Shown here one piece after another: positions 5,729 to 8,679 of a stretch of 8,679 bases of DNA (position 1 is its first letter; every line of letters begins with the position of its first letter). The stretch is from Bacillota bacterium. Its GTDB lineage: Bacteria > Bacillota > Clostridia > Christensenellales > Pumilibacteraceae. Location: contig WQSV01000046.1 in the NCBI GenBank assembly GCA_009787685.1, positions 1 to 8,679 of the forward strand, written 5' to 3'. A program made the position numbers and the translations under genes. The notes beneath the pieces are model-generated. The model did not search any database and was not told the origin of the DNA. It saw only the letters and a list, made by a program, of their open reading frames with translations.

Positions 5729-5753
5729 ACTGAATCAAATAGCACTTTTATCG

Positions 5754-5781
5754 AAAGTGTCTTGTTTTCAAGACACTTTTT
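5754..5781 (+). terminator. Terminator with an alternative upstream pairing
   Basis: AAAGTGTCTTG (5754-5764), loop TTTT, CAAGACACTTT (5769-5779) and a T-tail form a perfect 11-bp hairpin. CACTTT at 5743-5748 can instead pair with AAAGTG (5754-5759), which would open the terminator, an arrangement seen in attenuators. Confidence 0.85.
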
Positions 5782-5800
5782 CAATTAGAAACCAACTTGG

Positions 5801-5828
5801 AGTCACGCAAAATTTGTGTGACTTTTTT
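5801..5828 (+). terminator. Second terminator, in the leader of gene 5854
   Basis: AGTCACGCAA (5801-5810) pairs with TTGTGTGACT (5814-5823), including one G-T pair and a 3-base loop, and runs into TTTTTT. It ends only 25 bases before the next ATG with no promoter visible between, so it probably regulates read-through. Confidence 0.75.
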
Positions 5829-5853
5829 GCTGCCCTTTTGGGTGGAGGCTATC

Positions 5854-6180
5854 ATGAGAAAAAAGAAACATCAATACGATTGGGTCAGCATGACTGAAGT
5901 GAAAAAATTATTCAAGCAATCTTCTCACTTTAGTTTTGCACTTCGTAACATTTCAATCAACGGACAAAAGCGTGGGTGTAGCGGTTTTATTCTCAACAAA
6001 CTAACAGGCAAAGTAGCCTACATAACTACTGAGCCGTTTTGGGACGGCGGGCTTTGGGGCAACTTGTCTCAAAGCATTATGATGAGAACTGCAAAGCACA
6101 TAAAAGACTATTCTGGTGGCAACAACCAATGGCTAAGTTTTGAAAGTATCTTTGAGTTTGCAGAGCAACTAACCGCTTAA
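5854..6180 (+). CDS. Unrecognised 108-residue protein
   Basis: ATG 5854 is chosen over an earlier in-frame start at 5797 because GGTGGAGG (5841-5848) is correctly spaced from it and the earlier start lies inside or before a terminator hairpin. The product has a basic start (MRKKKHQYDW) and a helix (about 13-22). A glycine/aromatic-rich core contains GCSGFILNKLTGKVAYITTE (41-60), a beta-hairpin-like stretch, and EPFWDGGLWGN. The C-terminus is helical (FESIFEFAEQL). No catalytic residues stand out. The compact alpha/beta pattern fits a small domain of the kind found in mobile-element accessory proteins. I do not recognise the family, and its link to the ubiquitin-like genes downstream is by position only. 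Confidence 0.7.
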   Translation: MRKKKHQYDWVSMTEVKKLFKQSSHFSFALRNISINGQKRGCSGFILNKLTGKVAYITTEPFWDGGLWGNLSQSIMMRTAKHIKDYSGGNNQWLSFESIFEFAEQLTA

Positions 6181-6197
6181 TCAAAAGAGATTGCTAT

Positions 6198-6217
6198 TCA
6201 AACTAGAGATAGTTTGA
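6198..6217 (+). other. 8-bp hairpin with GAGA (GNRA) tetraloop in the intergenic gap
   Basis: CAAACTA (6199-6205), GAGA, TAGTTTG (6210-6216), plus a flanking T-A pair. No T-tract follows, so it is not a terminator. It is a possible RNA stabiliser or protein-binding hairpin between genes of the run. Confidence 0.55.
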
Positions 6218-6252
6218 CTGTGATAAAAAATCTAAAAAGGAGGATATGCAAA

Positions 6253-6645
6253 TTGAAAACAAAAATTCTAGGAAAGACATTTGTTGCAACATCATCAATT
6301 CCTGCTGATGACATCAAATTGCTTGCAGAAAAGGCACCTGAAAAGCTGACGGTTCAAGATGACAAAGGCAATCATCTTTTTGCTGTTTCATTCAACGAAA
6401 AGCACAAAGGCATCACACCGCAAGGCATTGCTTTTGATGGTATTTCTGACTGCGATCAAAAATTTGCAACGCTATCGGGAACTATTCCTGACACTGTTGA
6501 TACAAAAGATGCTATAGGACATGTCGCAGATTATCTCAGTGGCATCAGCAGTCATTTTGGAAAGTTGGAAAAAACAATTCCAGCTGCGGCAAGCGGTTTG
6601 AGAGAAAAACGCAAGAAAATTCTCGAAAACATCGAAAAAGTCTAA
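6253..6645 (+). CDS. 130-residue protein preceding the ubiquitin-like gene; possibly PRTRC protein E-like
   Basis: The start is a TTG at 6253, nine bases after AAGGAGG (6237-6243). A nearer ATG at 6246 is out of frame and ends after 20 codons. In-frame codons upstream (6214, 6220) lie ahead of the ribosome site. Residues about 20-75 are mixed strand and turn (KLTVQDDKGNHLFAVSFNE, then GITPQGIAFDGISDCDQKFA). A helix (DAIGHVADYLSGISSHFGKL) and a basic coiled C-terminus (GLREKRKKILENIEKV) follow. In PRTRC cassettes a small protein called E precedes the ubiquitin-like protein C. The size, position and a loosely similar middle-plus-charged-tail layout fit, but I recall that family only roughly. 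No enzymatic motif is seen. Confidence 0.7.
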   Translation: MKTKILGKTFVATSSIPADDIKLLAEKAPEKLTVQDDKGNHLFAVSFNEKHKGITPQGIAFDGISDCDQKFATLSGTIPDTVDTKDAIGHVADYLSGISSHFGKLEKTIPAAASGLREKRKKILENIEKV

Positions 6646-6654
6646 TGCGCACTT

Positions 6655-6697
6655 GGCGAACGGGAGTCGTAGAATTATGCGGCTCTCGTTTATCGCC
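6655..6697 (+). other. Long stable hairpin between genes 6253 and 6738
   Basis: GGCGA (6655-6659) pairs with TCGCC (6693-6697). Directly inside it, ACGGGAGTCG (6660-6669) pairs with CGGCTCTCGT (6680-6689) with two G-T pairs. No T-tract follows. The compensated G-T pairs suggest the RNA fold is maintained. It may stabilise or process the downstream mRNA so the ubiquitin-like protein is made in a different amount from its neighbours. Confidence 0.65.
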
Positions 6698-6737
6698 TAA
6701 TCAAAAAAGAGCAAATCGCTCGAAGGAAAACAATAAA

Positions 6738-6980
6738 ATGATAACAGTAAAATTGAACACAGACTCTATAAGAGACAAAATGATTGTCTCTGAACTCGAC
6801 AAAACTCCAAACTCGATTTTCTCAACTCTCGGAATCAACCCAAGTGGCTCAATGGTGAGCATTGACGGAAGAACTTTGGAGTCTCATGAACTGGACTTGA
6901 CTTTCGAAGAACTGCATGTCAAAGCGGGCGCAACAACAAGTCTCAATTCCAATGTTAAGGCTGACGGCGGGACTAACTAA
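6738..6980 (+). CDS. Ubiquitin-like (beta-grasp) protein with C-terminal Gly-Gly
   Basis: The 80-residue product starts at ATG 6738, with AAGGA about ten bases upstream. The pattern fits a beta-grasp fold: strand ITVKL (2-6), a helix-like middle (NSIFSTLG, 25-32), strand MVSIDGRTL (39-47), then ELDLTFEELHVKAG (51-64). It ends KADGGTN, with Gly77-Gly78 two residues from the end, much like a ubiquitin-type precursor whose tail must be trimmed to expose the diglycine. The next genes encode an E2-like protein and a JAB-type peptidase, the enzymes expected to conjugate and to process such a protein; this context carries much of the call. It is probably the equivalent of PRTRC protein C or a related prokaryotic Ubl. 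The fold is inferred from pattern, not from alignment. Confidence 0.7.
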   Translation: MITVKLNTDSIRDKMIVSELDKTPNSIFSTLGINPSGSMVSIDGRTLESHELDLTFEELHVKAGATTSLNSNVKADGGTN

Positions 6981-6995
6981 AAACAAGGAGGCGAT

Positions 6996-8393
6996 ATGCC
7001 CGTGAATTTGAAAGACAATCTTCTTTTGAGTGACGATGTTGGCTATTTCTTTCATGATGGCTTTTCTTTTTCTAATGATGCCATGTTGAAAGTTGCGCTT
7101 AGGCATATCGCCATCCGTCGCGCTCAAGATGACATTGAAAAAATTAAGCCAATCACTTTTCACTATTCGTCGTTCAACTACGGCAACAATATTGCCGTTC
7201 ACATAGACGCTTACAAAAACCACACTGAAAACATTTTCATTTTTGACAGGTCTTCCCTTCCTCAGCAAACCAGCCCTCTTCAAGAGGGCTGGGAGGAATT
7301 GCGTTATGAAAAATATCCCATCTTAGAGTTTCTTTCAAAGGCAGCACCAACTTCAATCTATATCAACAAAGAGCTAGAAAAAGTGATTGTTTTTGTTGCG
7401 AAATTAAACGAAAAATGGGTGTCTAGTTTTTCATCTAGTCTGTTTCGAATTTTGACCTGGCTATTTCCAGACACACAGCCAGACGATGATGAACTCATCT
7501 TGTTCAAAGCTATTTCAGAACGCAATCTTGACTCACTCGAAAAGCTGTCAAATGATGTTTGCAAGACAATCGACTTCGCAAAAGAAAAAAGGCAAAGAGA
7601 AACTGAACACTTCAAAAAAGACTTGCATGGTTGGGGTAGTGGCGCCTACTATTCCATGGTTCAAAACCTTGAAAATGGCGCTGGAAACACTAGGCAAAGC
7701 ATCTCAGTCAAAACTTCTGAACTTGCTAAACTCATTGAAACATTGAACGAGCAAACAATGCAACTAAATGCACTACGGAACAGTCCCCCACCAAACTCAG
7801 ATGATGTCTTTGAGTTCTTTGATATGCATAGACAACTCACAACCTTGAAAGTCGAAAAAGACTATGACGGAAAGCATTTGTTCTATTTGATAAATGAAAA
7901 AATCGAATACTACGATGTCGATGAGTTTGTCAAGCAATTCAAAAACAAACATTCAGATTTGAACAAAGCAAAGTTCTCAAGTGAGTTTCTCGAGATTGTC
8001 TATGGCTTATTTGCACTAGGAAAAGGCAGCGTCAAGACACGATGCGTTTTCAAGCTAACTGGAATATCCCAATTATACCCAGAGATGCACTGGAAGTATG
8101 GAGACACAAAAATTCTTCCACATCCGCATCTTGACATGGGCGCATGTCTTGGGAGAAATTCATCTGCAATCGTCGCATATCTTGCTAATAGCAATTGGAG
8201 TCAAGCAGTATTGCAATCAATTGTAGCAACAAAAAACATCAACTTTCGTGACACACATGTGGTGATGAAAATGATGCGCTGGCTAAACAGCAAACTCAAT
8301 TCAAAATCAAAACTGATCGTTTCAGACAAAGGCATAGAAATGTCTTTGAGTGAATTTCATGCCTATCTAAAGGAGCTAACTAATAATGGCTAA
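6996..8393 (+). CDS. E2 (ubiquitin-conjugating)-like protein with long N-terminal region
   Basis: ATG 6996 follows AAGGAGG (6985-6991). The 465-residue protein has three parts. Residues 1-160 are an unrecognised alpha/beta region. Residues about 165-265 are charged and helical, probably partly coiled coil (KEKRQRETEHFKKDL; SELAKLIETLNEQTMQL). Residues about 275-430 are an E2-like domain. There, PHPHLDMGACLG (375-386) matches the eukaryotic E2 pattern HPN..(G)..CL, with His-Pro-His in place of His-Pro-Asn and Cys384 as the presumed thioester cysteine. It is followed by SNWSQAVLQSIVATKN and D419, paralleling the E2 stretch WsPalTi..VL.sI..ll..PN..D. It would carry the ubiquitin-like protein from an E1/ThiF partner to a target. 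Its stop overlaps the JAB gene by 8 bases. It is probably the counterpart of PRTRC protein B or a related prokaryotic E2. Confidence 0.75.
   Translation: MPVNLKDNLLLSDDVGYFFHDGFSFSNDAMLKVALRHIAIRRAQDDIEKIKPITFHYSSFNYGNNIAVHIDAYKNHTENIFIFDRSSLPQQTSPLQEGWEELRYEKYPILEFLSKAAPTSIYINKELEKVIVFVAKLNEKWVSSFSSSLFRILTWLFPDTQPDDDELILFKAISERNLDSLEKLSNDVCKTIDFAKEKRQRETEHFKKDLHGWGSGAYYSMVQNLENGAGNTRQSISVKTSELAKLIETLNEQTMQLNALRNSPPPNSDDVFEFFDMHRQLTTLKVEKDYDGKHLFYLINEKIEYYDVDEFVKQFKNKHSDLNKAKFSSEFLEIVYGLFALGKGSVKTRCVFKLTGISQLYPEMHWKYGDTKILPHPHLDMGACLGRNSSAIVAYLANSNWSQAVLQSIVATKNINFRDTHVVMKMMRWLNSKLNSKSKLIVSDKGIEMSLSEFHAYLKELTNNG
7270..7292. repeat. 11-bp perfect GC-rich palindrome inside the E2-like gene
   Basis: CCAGCCCTCTT (7270-7280), one central C, then the exact complement (7282-7292), within codons 92-99. 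It is strikingly GC-rich in an AT-rich gene and would form a strong hairpin in DNA or mRNA. Confidence 0.75.
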
Positions 8394-8679
8394 ACCAATA
8401 AATCTTCCTGCTGACTATGTTGCAAAGCACATGGAAAAGGTTCGCAACGAGTTGTCAGGCAGAAACTACAAAATAGACAAATTAAAACTATCCATTCCAC
8501 TCGAATCAGACGATCGCCGCGCCATCGTTTATTTCACGCTGAAAGCGTGGACAAAGATGAACGCTCTAGTGAGAGATTTCAAGACAGAGGTTCAGTGGCA
8601 TGGGATTGCCGACAGGATTTGCGAAAATCAATTCATTGTTCAAGACCTTCTCATCTTCCCACACGAAGCGACTGAAGTG
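8386..8679 (+). CDS. JAB/JAMM (MPN)-type isopeptidase, N-terminal part
   Basis: ATG 8386 overlaps the stop of the E2-like gene, with AAGGAG (8370-8375) ten bases upstream, so translation is coupled. The first 98 codons are in the window and the frame is open at the edge. Residues 1-42 form a polar helical lead. Then RRAIVYFTLKAWTKMNALV (44-62) and TEVQWHG (67-73) match the beginning of a JAB domain, with Glu68 as the catalytic glutamate. The stretch FIVQDLLIFPHEATEV (83-98) matches the strand normally followed by the zinc-binding HxH...D motif, which lies beyond the edge. The likely job is trimming the two residues after the diglycine of the ubiquitin-like protein, or removing it from targets. 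It is equivalent in position to PRTRC protein A. An E1/ThiF gene is expected further right. Confidence 0.8.
   Translation, partial: MAKPINLPADYVAKHMEKVRNELSGRNYKIDKLKLSIPLESDDRRAIVYFTLKAWTKMNALVRDFKTEVQWHGIADRICENQFIVQDLLIFPHEATEV

Noticed and set aside
6246..6308. ATG at 6246 right after AAGGAGG as a separate small gene
   Set aside because: It is only two bases from the ribosome site, ends after 20 codons, and is out of frame with the long gene, for which TTG 6253 is correctly spaced.
6849..7283. 144-codon minus-strand frame across the ubiquitin-like and E2-like genes
   Set aside because: It is antisense to two well-supported genes with good ribosome sites and shows no recognisable protein features.

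Overview
The window looks like accessory DNA (plasmid, prophage or integrative element) from a low-GC Gram-positive bacterium, most likely a Bacillota. The grounds are AT-rich coding sequence, strong AGGAGG-type ribosome sites, near-consensus sigma-A promoters with 17-base spacers, T-tailed hairpin terminators, and a Firmicutes-type winged-helix/DnaD-like replication protein. No relaxase, integrase, capsid or host marker gene is visible, so the type of element is not settled.

Layout. On the minus strand, positions 1315 to 1 hold a replication protein gene overlapping a second gene that runs off the left edge. Positions 1316-2037 are a non-coding, repeat-rich divergent region (five CCGAGAATT boxes, a 15-base direct repeat, several palindromes) that is a candidate origin and control region. 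It ends in a promoter, laced with inverted repeats, for a sigma-factor-like protein (2038-2883). After that gene's terminator come 2.8 copies of a 44-base promoter-bearing repeat. Then follow about 550 bases without a credible gene but with many perfect short stems (about 3058-3600), the best candidate here for a large structured non-coding RNA. An unrecognised 319-residue protein with a very basic tail follows directly.

From 4715 onward, a leaderless AT-hook/ribbon-helix-helix regulator (4750-5064) precedes a strong promoter and a folded leader RNA (5096-5215). These head a run of co-directional genes: two unrecognised small proteins (5291, 5854), a 130-residue protein (6253), a ubiquitin-like protein with a C-terminal Gly-Gly (6738), a long protein ending in a ubiquitin-conjugating (E2)-like domain (6996), and the first 98 codons of a JAB/JAMM-type peptidase (8386, cut by the window edge). 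The order Ubl, E2, JAB strongly resembles the prokaryotic ubiquitin-like cassettes described for plasmids and other mobile elements (PRTRC and relatives). An E1/ThiF-like gene is expected just past the right edge.

The run also contains two T-tailed terminator hairpins between genes and several stable intergenic hairpins, with no obvious internal promoter. Expression may therefore depend on antitermination or RNA processing. The most notable items are the ubiquitin-like cassette, the large RNA candidate with its repeated promoters, and the structured leader RNA.
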